Assembly: GCF_013409365.1 (NCBI RefSeq)
Contig: NZ_JACCBA010000001.1
Location: 4,216,001 to 4,280,000 of the forward strand
Direction: 5' to 3'
DNA from: Actinomadura luteofluorescens
GTDB taxonomy: Bacteria; Actinomycetota; Actinomycetes; Streptosporangiales; Streptosporangiaceae
DNA length: 64,000 nucleotides
Positions 45,053 to 53,970 of the stretch are shown here, in pieces. Each line of letters starts with the position of its first letter. The first letter of the stretch is position 1. The notes beneath the pieces are model-generated. The model was not told where the DNA came from and ran no database searches. It saw nothing but the letters and a program-made list of their open reading frames with translations. Position numbers and translations under genes: made by a program.

Positions 45053-45188
45053 CGGGTCGACCGGAAGTCGAATCGCACGGGAACTGCGGGTGCTGGGTCA
45101 GAAGGCAGGGGCGTCAAGCCATGAGTCAACCGTTGGGCGGAACGTGCGCGATCAGATGGCCGGGGCGGCGCCCCCGCCGAGAGGCCGG

Positions 45189-46541
45189 ATGGGAAGCGAG
45201 CGATCACCGATGACGGCGGCGAGAACGGGGTCCGTCACCCCCGACCTCACGATCGGGGTCGTGGGCCCCCATGACCTCGTCGAACGGGTCATGCTCATGG
45301 GCCATGGCCCGACCCCCGTACCGAGCAGGCTGGTGGCCGCCGCGTACCGCGACGAGCAGGAGGCGGCCGACAAGGTCGTGCGCCTCGGCTCGGGCGTTGA
45401 CGTGTGCCTGTTCGCCAGCCCGGTCCCCTACGACTTCGCGCGCAAGGCCGGCGTCCTGACGATGCCCGCCACGTACGTGCCGCTGAACGGCGCCGCCCTG
45501 CAGGGCGCGCTGCTGCGGGCGTCCCTCGACGAGCGCTTCGACCCGGCCAGGGTGAGCATCGACGTGCTCGGCCGCGCCGAGGTCGAGGAGGCCTACTCCG
45601 AGATCAGCCTCGGCACCGAGCAGGTGCACCTGCGCGAGGAGGCCGCGGGCCCCGGCACGCTCGCCGCGTTCCACGAGCGGCTCTGGCGACGCGGCGCCAC
45701 CACCGTCGCGATGACCTGCGTGCACGCCACCGCCGAGCGCATGGAGATGGCGGGCGTCCCGACCATCCGCGTCCGGCCGACCGGCGCCGCGATCCGCAGC
45801 TCCCTGCAGACCGCCGCGCTCCTCGGCGCCCACCACCGCCTGGAGGAGTCGCAGCTCGTCGTCGTGCTGGTCGACGTCCCGACCCTCCGCGAGACCCCGC
45901 GCCGCGTCACCCCGCGCTACTGGCGCGACGAGCTGAAGCTGGCCCTGCACCGGGTGCTCCTCCAGGAGGCGCACCGGATGAACGCCTCGGTGTGGCCCGT
46001 CGACGACCACAGCTACCTCGTCATCGCCACGCGCGGCTCGGTCACCGCGTCCACCGAGGGCTTCCGGACGCCGCCGTTCGTCGAACGCGTCCGCGAGGAG
46101 CTCGGCCTGGCCATCGAGGTCGGCATCGGCATGGGCCGCACGGCCCACGAGGCGGAGAACCACGCCCGCGCCGCCCTGGCACGCTCCCAGAGCTCCCAGC
46201 GGGCGCAGGGCTTCGCGCTGGACCGCGACGGCCGCGCGCTCGTCCCCGCGCCGCGCACGCCGCCGCGCGCCCAGCCGCAGGCCAAACCGAAGGGCCTGGA
46301 GATCCTGGCCCGGCTCGCCGACAAGCTCGGCGACCAGGAGCAGCCCCTCATCGTGGACGCGGAGAACGCCGGCAAGATGCTCGGCGTCACGCCCCGCACG
46401 GCCCGCCGCCTCCTGCGCACGCTGGTCGAGGAGGGCCTCGCCTGGCCGCTCCCCCCGAACCGCACCCCCCAGCCGGGCCGCCCCCGCCAGCTCTACCGCC
46501 TGATCGTCGAGAAACTAGGGCCCGCGGCGAAGACGAGTTGA
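45189..46541 (+). CDS. Two-domain sensor/winged-helix regulator of unrecognised family
   Basis: About 450 aa. Residues 10-200 resemble receptor-like Rossmann domains (LTIGVVGPHDLVERVMLMG, later AAFHERLWRRGATTVAMTCVHATAERMEMAGVPTIRVRPTG). Residues 205-330 look like a GGDEF-like or nucleotide-binding fold without the GGDEF motif. The C-terminal 90 residues form a winged helix (NAGKMLGVTPRTARRLLRTLVEEGLA). Start choice is open: ATG 45189 has GAGAGG upstream; ATG 45210 begins nearer the conserved core. It was not identified with confidence; a DNA-binding signal sensor is the reading I favour. Confidence 0.7.
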   Translation: MGSERSPMTAARTGSVTPDLTIGVVGPHDLVERVMLMGHGPTPVPSRLVAAAYRDEQEAADKVVRLGSGVDVCLFASPVPYDFARKAGVLTMPATYVPLNGAALQGALLRASLDERFDPARVSIDVLGRAEVEEAYSEISLGTEQVHLREEAAGPGTLAAFHERLWRRGATTVAMTCVHATAERMEMAGVPTIRVRPTGAAIRSSLQTAALLGAHHRLEESQLVVVLVDVPTLRETPRRVTPRYWRDELKLALHRVLLQEAHRMNASVWPVDDHSYLVIATRGSVTASTEGFRTPPFVERVREELGLAIEVGIGMGRTAHEAENHARAALARSQSSQRAQGFALDRDGRALVPAPRTPPRAQPQAKPKGLEILARLADKLGDQEQPLIVDAENAGKMLGVTPRTARRLLRTLVEEGLAWPLPPNRTPQPGRPRQLYRLIVEKLGPAAKTS

Positions 46542-46695
46542 TGGCAGTGCCCTCCTCCTTCGGGCCTTGGCGGCCCTCCATCGTCGGGCACCGCGGGCGA
46601 TCGCTGGCATCGCTTCGACTCGCCTTGGCGGCTCGCTGCGCGATCAGATTCTTGCTTCGCTCGAATCTGCCTTCGGACGCGATCGCAACGTCGAG
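46541..46695. repeat. Family B hairpin repeat, copy 3, inverted
   Basis: Reverse-oriented relative of 36556-36859. Hairpin 1 here is cagattc (46645-46651) with gaatctg (46663-46669): compared with copies 1 and 2, one pair changed on both arms. Hairpin 2 core gggcc/ggccc (about 46564-46578). It lies between two convergent gene ends. Confidence 0.85.
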
Positions 46696-46736
46696 GACGG
46701 TCGCGGGACCGGGAGAGGGCTGGGGCGGGCGGGCGG

Positions 46737-47810
46737 CTACCGGTTGAAGGTCTTGGCGACGGTCAGGAAGGCGTCGTTCTCCTCGGGGGAGCCTATGGAG
46801 ACGCGGGCGCCCTCGCCGTCGAAGGGGCGGACGCTCACGCCCTGGGCGTCGCAGGCGGCGGAGAACTCCATCGTGCGGTCGCCCAGGCGCAGCCACACGA
46901 AGTTGGCCTCGGTGGGCGGGACCGTCCAGCCGTCGGCGAGGAGGGCGGCGCGGACGCGGTCGCGCTCCTTCACCGTGCCCTCGACGCGCTCCATCAGCTC
47001 GTCGGTGGCGGCCAGGGACGCGACGCCGGCGGCCTGCGCAACGGAGTTCACGCTGAACGGCAGGAACGTCTTGCGGATCGAACCGGCGACGAGCGGGTGC
47101 GCGACGAGATAGCCGATGCGCAGGCCCGCGAGGCCGTAGGCCTTGGAGAACGTGCGCAGGATCGCCAGGTTCGGGCGGTCGCCGTAGAGGGTGAGGCCGT
47201 CGGGGACGTCGCCGTCGCGGACGTACTCGCGGTACGCCTCGTCCAGGACGACCAGGCAGTCCGCGGGGACGCGGTCCAGGAACGCCTCGATCTCCGCGCG
47301 GCCGACGGCGGTGCCGGTGGGGTTGTTCGGGTTGCAGACGAAGACCACCCGCGTGTTCTCGGTGATGGCGTCCGCCATCGCGCGCAGGTCGTGGGTCTCG
47401 TCCCGCAGCGGCACCTGGACGCTCGTCGCGCCCGACAGCGACACCAGCAGCGGGTACGCCTCGAACGACCGCCACGCGTAGACGACCTCGGCGCCCGGCT
47501 CGGCGACGGCCTCCAGCAGCATCTGGGTCATCCCGACGGAACCGCAGCCCACCGCGACGTGGTCGGCGGGGACGCCGCAGAACGACGCGATCGCCTCGGT
47601 CAGCGAGGTCGCGTTGTTGTCCGGGTAGCGGTTGATGTTGCGCGCCGCCTCACCGATCGCCTCCACGACCGAGGGCAGCGGCCCGTGCGGCGACTCGTTG
47701 GACGACAGCTTGAACGAGCGGCCCTCGGGCGACACCACGACCTTGCCGGGCCGGTAGGCCACGAAGCGGTCGAGGACGGAGCGGAAGCGGGGTGTGGTTG
47801 CCTCGGACAC
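46737..47810 (-). CDS. Class I/II aminotransferase, histidinol-phosphate/aromatic type
   Basis: 357 aa PLP enzyme. [16 protein letters not shown] at the N-terminus, [28 protein letters not shown] (PLP-binding Asp and Tyr) and the Lys motif [16 protein letters not shown]. The pattern matches HisC and the actinobacterial aromatic aminotransferase Pat, which are hard to distinguish. No his genes nearby, so the aromatic enzyme is favoured. GTG at 47810. Convergent with the regulator across a family B repeat. Confidence 0.9.
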   Translation of the reverse strand: MSEATTPRFRSVLDRFVAYRPGKVVVSPEGRSFKLSSNESPHGPLPSVVEAIGEAARNINRYPDNNATSLTEAIASFCGVPADHVAVGCGSVGMTQMLLEAVAEPGAEVVYAWRSFEAYPLLVSLSGATSVQVPLRDETHDLRAMADAITENTRVVFVCNPNNPTGTAVGRAEIEAFLDRVPADCLVVLDEAYREYVRDGDVPDGLTLYGDRPNLAILRTFSKAYGLAGLRIGYLVAHPLVAGSIRKTFLPFSVNSVAQAAGVASLAATDELMERVEGTVKERDRVRAALLADGWTVPPTEANFVWLRLGDRTMEFSAACDAQGVSVRPFDGEGARVSIGSPEENDAFLTVAKTFNR

Positions 47811-47849
47811 CGTTGTCCTCCAGATTGCACAGGGGTGATGGGCCCCAGC

Positions 47850-48143
47850 CTACGCAGCGTTCCTCATCATCCAGCAAACGGCCACGATCCGGACGAACTC
47901 CCAGTCCTGGGTGTCCCGCGGCCACCATCCCCGGTTGAACGCGTCCTCCGCGAACCCGTGCAGGTACCCCATCAGCTCGTCCGCGCCGGGCGGTTCGCCG
48001 GGCGCGCCGAGCTCGTCGCGGAGGCTGGCCACGTGCTGGTCGACGGCCGCCGCGAGGCCCGGGGAACCGGACATCTCCGCGACGCCCGCCTCTCCGATGT
48101 CCCGGACGAGCAGGCCGAGAACTTCGGGCGAGTCACCGTTCAT
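47850..48143 (-). CDS. Small hypothetical protein
   Basis: 97 aa. Helical, acidic, with MNGDSPEVLGLLVRDIGEAGVAEMSGSPGLAAAVDQHVASLRDEL and a Trp-rich C-terminus (FNRGWWPRDTQDWEFVRIVAVCWMM). It resembles small Streptomyces proteins annotated near natural-product genes (DUF6401-like), but I cannot confirm this. The ATG at 48143 is preferred over the upstream TTG. No ribosome-binding site is clear. Confidence 0.55.
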   Translation of the reverse strand: MNGDSPEVLGLLVRDIGEAGVAEMSGSPGLAAAVDQHVASLRDELGAPGEPPGADELMGYLHGFAEDAFNRGWWPRDTQDWEFVRIVAVCWMMRNAA

Positions 48144-48200
48144 AGGGGGTGAAACTAGCAACGGTCAGGCGCTGCTCGGAACATCGCCCCAGGTAAAAGC

Positions 48201-48875
48201 TCATCCGCGGGGCCGCAGCATGGGCGGCCTCAGCTGCTCGGCATCGCCCCGGCGGTAGAGGCGCGCGGGCCGTCCGCCGTCCCGGGTCGTCGTCCGGTCG
48301 GTCGGGATGAGGAACCGGTCGGCGCCGGTCACCTTCCGGTGGAAGTTCCGCGGGTCCAGGGTGGTGCCCCACACGATCTCGTAGACGCGCCGCAGCTCCG
48401 CGACCGTGAACTCGGGCGGGCAGAACGCCGCCGCCAGCGAGGTGTACTCCAGCTTCGCCCGCGCCCGCTCCATCCCGTCGCCCAGGATCCGCCGGTGGTC
48501 GAACGCGGCCCGGTCGTGGTGGAGGAGGTCGTCCACGGCCGTCCACAGCACCTGGGCGCGGCTGGAGGCGGGCAGGTCGGGCGCCAGCCCCAGGTACGCG
48601 ACGCTCACCACCCGCTGCCGGGGGTCGCGGTCCGGGTACCCGTAGGTGGCGAGCTGCTCCAGGTGGATCCGCACGTCCGCGAGCCCCGCCCGCTCGGCCA
48701 TCAGCCGGGCCGCGGCGACCGGCAGGTCCTCGTCGAGCTGGATGAAGCCGCCCGGCAGCGACCACGCCCCCTCGTACGGCGCCCGGTCGCGCCGCCACCG
48801 CAGGGCGCACAGGCGCTGCTCCCGGACGGTGAGCACGACGAGGTCGACGGAGACGGCGAGCCGGGGCACGGACAT
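48201..48875 (-). CDS. NrtR-like regulator (Nudix plus winged helix)
   Basis: 224 aa. Nudix fold with WSLPGGFIQLDEDLPVAAARLMAERAGL, where several catalytic acidic residues of the Gx5Ex7REUxEExGU box are missing (RLMAERAG instead of RELxEExG). The C-terminal winged helix begins near residue 150 (KLEYTSLAAAFCPPEFTVAELRRVYEIVWGTTLDPRNFHRKV). This domain pair is that of NrtR, the ADP-ribose-sensing repressor of NAD metabolism. A regulatory rather than enzymatic role is expected. ATG at 48875. No NAD gene is adjacent. Confidence 0.88.
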   Translation of the reverse strand: MSVPRLAVSVDLVVLTVREQRLCALRWRRDRAPYEGAWSLPGGFIQLDEDLPVAAARLMAERAGLADVRIHLEQLATYGYPDRDPRQRVVSVAYLGLAPDLPASSRAQVLWTAVDDLLHHDRAAFDHRRILGDGMERARAKLEYTSLAAAFCPPEFTVAELRRVYEIVWGTTLDPRNFHRKVTGADRFLIPTDRTTTRDGGRPARLYRRGDAEQLRPPMLRPRG

Positions 48876-48910
48876 GCAACGAACTTAGCGGGGCCGGCCC
48901 CCCGCCGAGA

Positions 48911-48942
48911 CCAGGAAGGCCCGGCGGGCCGGGCCTTCCTGG
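48911..48942 (-). terminator. Hairpin between flotillin and NrtR-like genes
   Basis: Perfect 14-bp stem ccaggaaggcccgg / ccgggccttcctgg with a cggg loop. It lies downstream of the flotillin gene on the reverse strand, beyond the family C repeat, and upstream of the NrtR-like start. Confidence 0.7.
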
Positions 48943-48949
48943 CCCTGTG

Positions 48950-49117
48950 TTTTCTCAGTCCCGGCCCACTTCGCTCGCCTGGCGGCTCGCTACGTGACCG
49001 GGCCTGGGCGAACGCGGCATCGCTTCGCGATCTGCCCGGTTCCGCTCGCCTCCGGCTTCGCTCCACCGGGCAGCTCACGCGTTCGCACGCGGGGCACGAG
49101 ACCACTTCGAGCCAGGC
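48950..49117. repeat. Family C intergenic repeat, copy 2 (inverted)
   Basis: Matches 27700-27860 in reverse orientation over about 155 bases. It keeps the small hairpin atcgc-ttc-gcgat and gcctggcggctcgc; the long stem is less perfect here. It begins right after the flotillin stop on the reverse strand. Confidence 0.85.
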
Positions 49118-49118
49118 C

Positions 49119-50465
49119 CTAGTCCTCCTTGGGGATCTCGACGGGGACGGTGGCGGCCGGGGCTCCGTTGTGGCCGTTGGCTCCTGCCGGGGCGCTCTGG
49201 GTGTTCATCCCGGCCAGGAGCTGGCGGGCGACGCCGAGGCCGGTGCCGCCGAGCGTGAGGGCCTTGGCGAGCATGTCCTCGACGCCCTGGGCGCCGTTCA
49301 GCACGACCATGTTGTCGACGTTGCCGAACACGCCCGCGCCGGCCTCGACGATCTGCGGCCACTGCTCGGCGAGCTGCTGGGCGATGACGGCGTCGGTGTT
49401 CTCCGCCAGCGCCTCCGCGCGGGCCTTGATCGCCTCGGCCTCGGCCAGGCCGCGGCGCCGGGTCGCGTCTGCCTCGGCCTCACCGATCAGCCGGATGGCC
49501 TCGGACTCGCGCTGCGCCTTCAGCTGGACCTCGGTCGCGGCGGCCTGGGCGTAGGAGATGCGCTCCTCGCGCTCGGCCTCGGCCAGCTTGACCTGCTCGT
49601 AGGCGCGGGCGTCGGCGGGCTTGCGGATCTCGCTCTCCAGCCGCTTCTCGGTGCGCTCGGCCTCCAGCTCGGCGTTGCGGGTCTCCTTGAGGATGACCTC
49701 CTGGCGGGCCTGCTGGGCGGCCTGCTGCACCTGGCCCTCGTACTCGGCCTTCTTCATCTCGGTGTCCCGGATGACCGCCGCGTTCTGCCGCTCGGTCTCC
49801 TGCTCGCGCTCGGTGGCCTCCTGGTTGCGCTCGGCCTCGGCGATGCGGGCGGCGGCGGCGACCCTGGCGGCGTGCGGGCGGCCGAGGTTGGTGATGTAGC
49901 CGGTCTCGTCGTCGATCTCCTGGATCTGCAGGGAGTCGACGACCAGGCCGAGCTTGCTCATCTCGTCGGCGGCCGAGCCGCGGGTCTCGGAGGTGAGCCG
50001 CTCGCGGTTGAGGATCAGGTCCTCGACGGTGAGGTTGCCGATGATCGAGCGCAGGTGGCCGGTGAACAGCTCGTGGATCGCGCCGTCCATCGAGTTCTGC
50101 TGCTCCAGGAAGCGGCGCGCGGCGTTGGCGATCGACACGAAGTCGTCGCCGACCTTGTAGATGACCACGCCGCGGACCTTGACCGGGATGCCCTGCTGCG
50201 TCACGCAGTTGACCTCCAGGTTCGCGGCGCGGCTGTCGAGCCGCAGCCGGCGCGCCGTCTGGAAGCCGGGCAGGACGGACGTCCCCTTACCGGTGATGAT
50301 CTTGAATCCGAGGCTGTCCACCCCGTCGATCGGCTTGGACTTCGCGCCGAGCCCGGAGATGATCAGGGCCTCGTTCGGCTCGGCGACCCGCCACACCATC
50401 TTGAACAGAACGATCAGCACGATGATGGCGACGACGACGCCGATCGCCACGGCGATCACGGGCAT
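49119..50465 (-). CDS. Flotillin-family SPFH protein
   Basis: 448 aa. One N-terminal membrane helix (VIAVAIGVVVAIIVLIVLFKMVW), then an SPFH/band 7 domain (about 30-210) and long Glu/Ala-rich coiled-coil repeats (about 210-380), ending in a glycine-rich tail. Flotillins organise membrane microdomains and signalling. ATG at 50465 with GGAGGAGG directly upstream. The NfeD-like gene at 50611-50820 is the usual partner. Confidence 0.95.
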   Translation of the reverse strand: MPVIAVAIGVVVAIIVLIVLFKMVWRVAEPNEALIISGLGAKSKPIDGVDSLGFKIITGKGTSVLPGFQTARRLRLDSRAANLEVNCVTQQGIPVKVRGVVIYKVGDDFVSIANAARRFLEQQNSMDGAIHELFTGHLRSIIGNLTVEDLILNRERLTSETRGSAADEMSKLGLVVDSLQIQEIDDETGYITNLGRPHAARVAAAARIAEAERNQEATEREQETERQNAAVIRDTEMKKAEYEGQVQQAAQQARQEVILKETRNAELEAERTEKRLESEIRKPADARAYEQVKLAEAEREERISYAQAAATEVQLKAQRESEAIRLIGEAEADATRRRGLAEAEAIKARAEALAENTDAVIAQQLAEQWPQIVEAGAGVFGNVDNMVVLNGAQGVEDMLAKALTLGGTGLGVARQLLAGMNTQSAPAGANGHNGAPAATVPVEIPKED

Positions 50466-50610
50466 ACGGGCCTCCTCCTCCGGGGGTCGGGCGGCCGGCC
50501 CGAAGTGTCAGACCCGTCCGCGTTTCCCATCAGACGCTGCGGAGGCGGATTCGGTTCGGTCTCCGAACCGGATGTTCACGTCCGCATCAGGCCACGTCCG
50601 CGCGGGACGA

Positions 50611-50820
50611 TCAGCGGGCCAGCGCGGGTGCCACGTACACCGTGCGGGGCGGGTGGTACTCGACCACGACGACGATCGAGCCGACGCCGATCTCGTCGCG
50701 CGGGTCGACGGGATGGGCGTAGAACGCCTCCGCCCCGCCGCGAACCGCGATCATGACCTCGCCGACCAGCCCGGGCCCGATCCGGCCGGTCACCCGGCCC
50801 TCTTTGCCGATCAAGGACAC
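50611..50820 (-). CDS. Short NfeD-like protein (flotillin partner)
   Basis: 69 aa. Beta-rich OB-fold sequence (LIGKEGRVTGRIGPGLVGEVMIAVRGGAEAFYAHPVD, then GSIVVVVEYHPPRTVYV) like the soluble C-terminal part of NfeD, without its membrane part. NfeD and flotillin genes are usually adjacent, as here, with 145 bases between. GTG start at 50820. Short length leaves some doubt. Confidence 0.8.
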   Translation of the reverse strand: MSLIGKEGRVTGRIGPGLVGEVMIAVRGGAEAFYAHPVDPRDEIGVGSIVVVVEYHPPRTVYVAPALAR

Positions 50821-50908
50821 CCCCTGGCCCGGTCCGCCCGGAGCCGCTCTCCGCGCCGTGTACGGCGAACGCTATCCGCTGCGCCGCGGGGACGGCGAGC
50901 CGCGGGGC

Positions 50909-51607
50909 TCAGGACAGGACGCGGCCGGCCTGGGCCAGCGCCTCGCCGGCCAGGCGCTCGGCGTCGGCGCGGGTGGCGCCGGGCCCGTAGACCGTGATCG
51001 TGGCGAGGTAACGGCGGCCCCGGAACACGACGTACCAGGTCCGGGTGCGGGCGCCGCCGCCGGTGGTGGCGACCCCGACGGTGCGCGAGCCCTCGCCGAT
51101 CTCGCCCTTGGGCGCCTCGGCCACCCGGTGCGCGGCCCAGGCGGTGCCGACCCGGGTGCGGAACCTCAGGCAGCCGGGAGGGACGCGGGCGTTGACCTGC
51201 TTCTCGGCGTCCGCGGCGGGCATGCTCATGAGGGTCTCGGTCGCGGTCAGGCCGCGCCCGCCGGTGAACGAGACGAGCGCGGCGGGGACGTCGCCGGCCA
51301 CGTCGCCGCCCGGGCGGGACTTCCCGCAGCTGGGCTTGTCCAGGACGGCCTCGCGCTGGAGCCTGGAGGCGTTCTGGATGGCCTTCAGCGAGCCGTACTC
51401 GCCCCAGTCGGGTTCTCCCGCGCGCCGGTAGCCGGACGGCTGCTGGAGCAGCGCCTGCGCCAGCTGGGCGGAGGTGTAGCCGATGCCCGCCACCTCGGCG
51501 CGGGCGGTGCCGCGCACCTGGCGGGCGCGCTCGGCGTCGCCGCCGCACGCGGTGGCCGCGACGGCCGTCGACAGCAGGAGCGTGACCGGGAGGAGCCTGT
51601 GCGCCAT
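50909..51607 (-). CDS. Putative lipoprotein of unknown function
   Basis: 232 aa. Signal peptide with lipobox (VTLLLSTAVAATACGG, Cys21) indicates lipid anchoring outside the membrane. The mature part has Cys94 and Cys144, which could pair, and a C-terminal beta domain (VGVATTGGGARTRTWYVVFRGRRYLATITVYG). No known family recognised. ATG at 51607. Neighbours are NfeD-like and acyltransferase genes, but the gaps are wide enough for independent transcription. Confidence 0.75.
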   Translation of the reverse strand: MAHRLLPVTLLLSTAVAATACGGDAERARQVRGTARAEVAGIGYTSAQLAQALLQQPSGYRRAGEPDWGEYGSLKAIQNASRLQREAVLDKPSCGKSRPGGDVAGDVPAALVSFTGGRGLTATETLMSMPAADAEKQVNARVPPGCLRFRTRVGTAWAAHRVAEAPKGEIGEGSRTVGVATTGGGARTRTWYVVFRGRRYLATITVYGPGATRADAERLAGEALAQAGRVLS

Positions 51608-51659
51608 GGCGGCGACACTACGGCGCGGAAGGGGCGCACCACCCCCGGCGACACGCGGG

Positions 51660-52331
51660 TCAGCCCGTTTCGGCCCGTTCGTTGTACTCCGCGGCGTACT
51701 CCTGGCCGGACATCTTCTGGATCGTCTCGACGATCTCGTCGGTGATGGCGCGGCGGGCCTTGGCGGGCGGCAGGTCCCGGTAGTGGGAGAAGTCCATCGG
51801 CGGGCCGATCCGCACGGTGGGGCGCGGGCCGAACACGCGCGGGAACGCCGCGCCGATCGGCTGGATCTTCTCGGTGCCCTCCAGCGCCACCGGCAGGACG
51901 CGGGCGCCGGACTCCAGCGCGAGCCAGCCGATGCCCGTCCGGCCGCGGTAGAGGCGGCCGTCAGGGGAGCGGGTGCCCTCGGGGTAGATCGCGAACGCGC
52001 CGGCGTTCTCGAGGACCTCGGCGGCCTGCTCCAGGGCGCCCATGGCGGCCCGCCGGGCGCCGCGCCGCACCGGGACGTGGCCGAGGTTGGTGAGGAACCA
52101 GCGGACGAAGCGGTTCTTCAGCCCGCCCCCCTCGAAGTAGGCCGCCTTGGCGATGTAGGTGACCGGGCGCGGGACCGCCAGGGGGATGATGAAGCTGTCG
52201 ATGAACGACAGGTGGTTGCTCGCGACGATGAGCGGCCCGTAGCTCGGCACGTTCTCGCCGCCCACCACCCGCGGACGGAAAAGCAGCCAGAGGATCGGAC
52301 GCACCACGCGCGTCATGAACGTGTAGAACAC
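51660..52331 (-). CDS. 1-acyl-sn-glycerol-3-phosphate acyltransferase-like protein
   Basis: 223 aa, PlsC family. Motif NHLSFID (catalytic Hx4D), PEGTRSPDGRL (substrate-binding), and the central VPVRRG. Transfers acyl chains to lysophosphatidate or related lipids. The GTG at 52331 is chosen because GGGAGG lies five bases upstream; a longer GTG at 52373 is possible. Membrane-associated by an N-terminal amphipathic segment. Confidence 0.9.
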   Translation of the reverse strand: MFYTFMTRVVRPILWLLFRPRVVGGENVPSYGPLIVASNHLSFIDSFIIPLAVPRPVTYIAKAAYFEGGGLKNRFVRWFLTNLGHVPVRRGARRAAMGALEQAAEVLENAGAFAIYPEGTRSPDGRLYRGRTGIGWLALESGARVLPVALEGTEKIQPIGAAFPRVFGPRPTVRIGPPMDFSHYRDLPPAKARRAITDEIVETIQKMSGQEYAAEYNERAETG

Positions 52332-52739
52332 CCAGCCTCCCGAATTTCGCCACCGCCACTGTAACCTCTGCACCGATCCGGGCCCCGGTCAGCATCCTCC
52401 TTTGCCGCCCCAGAGAGGGCCATGAATGGTCCAAGACCTGGTCAAAGGCCGGGTGGACGGGATTCGCGGCCATTTCTTACCGCCAAGTAAGTTTCTGTTC
52501 GGTAAGTTATTGCCCCGTTTAACGGATCTCCCGGGAGGCACCCGGATGCCCCGGGCGCATCGTCAGGTACAGTCGGGACCGGGGATCAGACGGGCGTCCG
52601 GGCCCGCGTTACGGTCCGGGTCACGGGCGGGCGACCTGGTCCTTTTCCCGGGAACTGCTTGGAATGCGGGCACGGGTGCGCAATCCTGAGGAGTCACCTG
52701 AGATGGCCGGGTACCGCCGGAGTGGGGCGTGAGGTGACG
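52332..52739. other. Divergent acyltransferase-STAS intergenic region
   Basis: About 400 bases with no gene. Contains an A/T-rich stretch with repeated gtaagtt (around 52489 and 52502), possibly a binding site, then a G/C-rich run with imperfect inverted repeats. A frame open across it starts poorly and lacks coding features. Confidence 0.5.
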
Positions 52740-53090
52740 ATGGACTTCGACATCAGCCTGATGCGCGACGACCGCTGCACGCTCGTCCGCGTGAAGGGCG
52801 ACATCGACGTGGTGTCCCGCGCGCGCTTCGAGGACGCGCTCTTCGAGGTCGTCGAGTCGGGCGAGCCGATGGTCGTCGACATGCGCGAGGTCACGTTCTG
52901 CGACTCCACCGGCCTGAACGCGATCGTCGCCGCCAACCGCCGCGCCGCCGAGCACGGCACGCACCTCGCGCTGGTGGCGCTGCCGCCGCGCGTCCAGCGG
53001 GTCTTCCGCATCACCGGGATCGACAAGTTCATCCCGATCCACGAGACGCTGCGGGAGGCCATCGTCGCCTTCCCCTCCACCACCCCGTAG
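52740..53090 (+). CDS. STAS-domain anti-sigma factor antagonist
   Basis: 116 aa, the size of SpoIIAA/RsbV. The phosphorylation motif FCDSTGLNAI places a Ser in the usual loop position, with LVRVKGDIDVVSRARFEDAL as first strand and helix. Such proteins bind an anti-sigma kinase when unphosphorylated and free a sigma factor. No kinase is adjacent. ATG at 52740. Convergent with the PknG operon; 23 bases separate the stops. Confidence 0.92.
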   Translation: MDFDISLMRDDRCTLVRVKGDIDVVSRARFEDALFEVVESGEPMVVDMREVTFCDSTGLNAIVAANRRAAEHGTHLALVALPPRVQRVFRITGIDKFIPIHETLREAIVAFPSTTP

Positions 53091-53113
53091 GGCCCGGGGC
53101 CGGCCCCGGCGGG

Positions 53114-53941
53114 TCAGGTGCAGCCCTCGAACTGGGGCACGCTCGTCGTCAGCTTGAGCCCCGACTTGCCGAACCACGTGTTCAGCAGCCGCTGGGCGGT
53201 GCCGTCCTGGTACATGTCCGTGATCGCACGGTTGACCTCCTCGCAGCCCTTCAGGTCCCCCTTCTTCAGGCCGACGCCGTACTTCTCGTCGGTGAACGGC
53301 GCGTTGATCATCCGTCCGGGGCGGCCGGTGGCGAACCCGGCGAGGATCAGGTCGTCGGTCGACACCGCGTCGAGCCTCCCGCCGGCGAGCGCGTCCATGC
53401 AGGCGCCGTAGGTGTCCACCGTGACCGGCTTCGCGGCCACCTTGCGCTCCTCGATCACGCGGCGCCAGGAGTTGGAGCCCTTCACCTCGCAGATCCGCTT
53501 GCCCTTGAGGTCCCGCACGTCCCTGATCGCGGCGGCGTCGGCGCGGACGAAGGTGTCCTGGTGGGCGACGTAGTACGGGCCCGCGAAGGTGACCTTCGAC
53601 TTGCGCTTCGCCGTGATCGAGTACGTCGCGACGATCATGTCGACGTCGCCCTTGGCGAGCGCGTCCTCGCGGACGGAGGAGTTCGTCGTCCTGAACGTCA
53701 GGCGGCTCTTCGGCACGCCCAGCCTGCCCGCGATGTAGGTCGCGACGTCGACGTCGAAGCCCTCGTAGGTCCCGTCCGGGCGCTTCACGCCGAGGGCCGG
53801 CTGGTCCTCCTTCACGCCGATGACGAGGGAGCCCCTGTCGGCGATGGACTGCTCCTCCTCGGCGCCGAGGCCGCAGGCCGACAGCAGCGCCGCCGCGGCG
53901 AGGACGGCCCCCGGGGCGGCGATGGCACGGGTCGCGCGCAT
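53114..53941 (-). CDS. glnH: GlnH-like amino-acid-binding lipoprotein
   Basis: 275 aa. Lipobox ALLSACGLG (Cys23), then a periplasmic binding fold for polar amino acids: SLVIGVKEDQPALGVKRPDGTYEGFDVDVATYIAG, VDMIVATYSITAKRKSKVTFAGPYY, and GVGLKKGDLKGCEEVN. Cys residues may form a disulphide. In mycobacteria GlnH passes an aspartate/glutamate signal through GlnX to PknG. No permease or ATPase gene follows, supporting a sensor role. Last gene of the operon; gap 29 bases from the upstream gene. Confidence 0.9.
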   Translation of the reverse strand: MRATRAIAAPGAVLAAAALLSACGLGAEEEQSIADRGSLVIGVKEDQPALGVKRPDGTYEGFDVDVATYIAGRLGVPKSRLTFRTTNSSVREDALAKGDVDMIVATYSITAKRKSKVTFAGPYYVAHQDTFVRADAAAIRDVRDLKGKRICEVKGSNSWRRVIEERKVAAKPVTVDTYGACMDALAGGRLDAVSTDDLILAGFATGRPGRMINAPFTDEKYGVGLKKGDLKGCEEVNRAITDMYQDGTAQRLLNTWFGKSGLKLTTSVPQFEGCT

Positions 53942-53970
53942 GGCTTGATCTCCTCGTCAGCGGAACTCGG

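Larger units (their letters stand above)
44403..45188. other. Long A/T-richer intergenic region after murA
   Basis: 786 bases with lower GC than neighbours. Holds a hairpin at 44522-44555, an inverted repeat ggggtccct/agggacccc (44761-44800), an operator-like palindrome at 44829-44844 and a leader with three tandem palindromes at 44983-45052. Open frames here (for example 44569-44856 reverse) lack coding features. I see no tRNA or rRNA. Confidence 0.6.

Noticed and set aside
44818..45213. 131-codon forward open frame before the regulator
   Set aside because: Rare starts, composition unlike coding neighbours, covers the palindromic leader.
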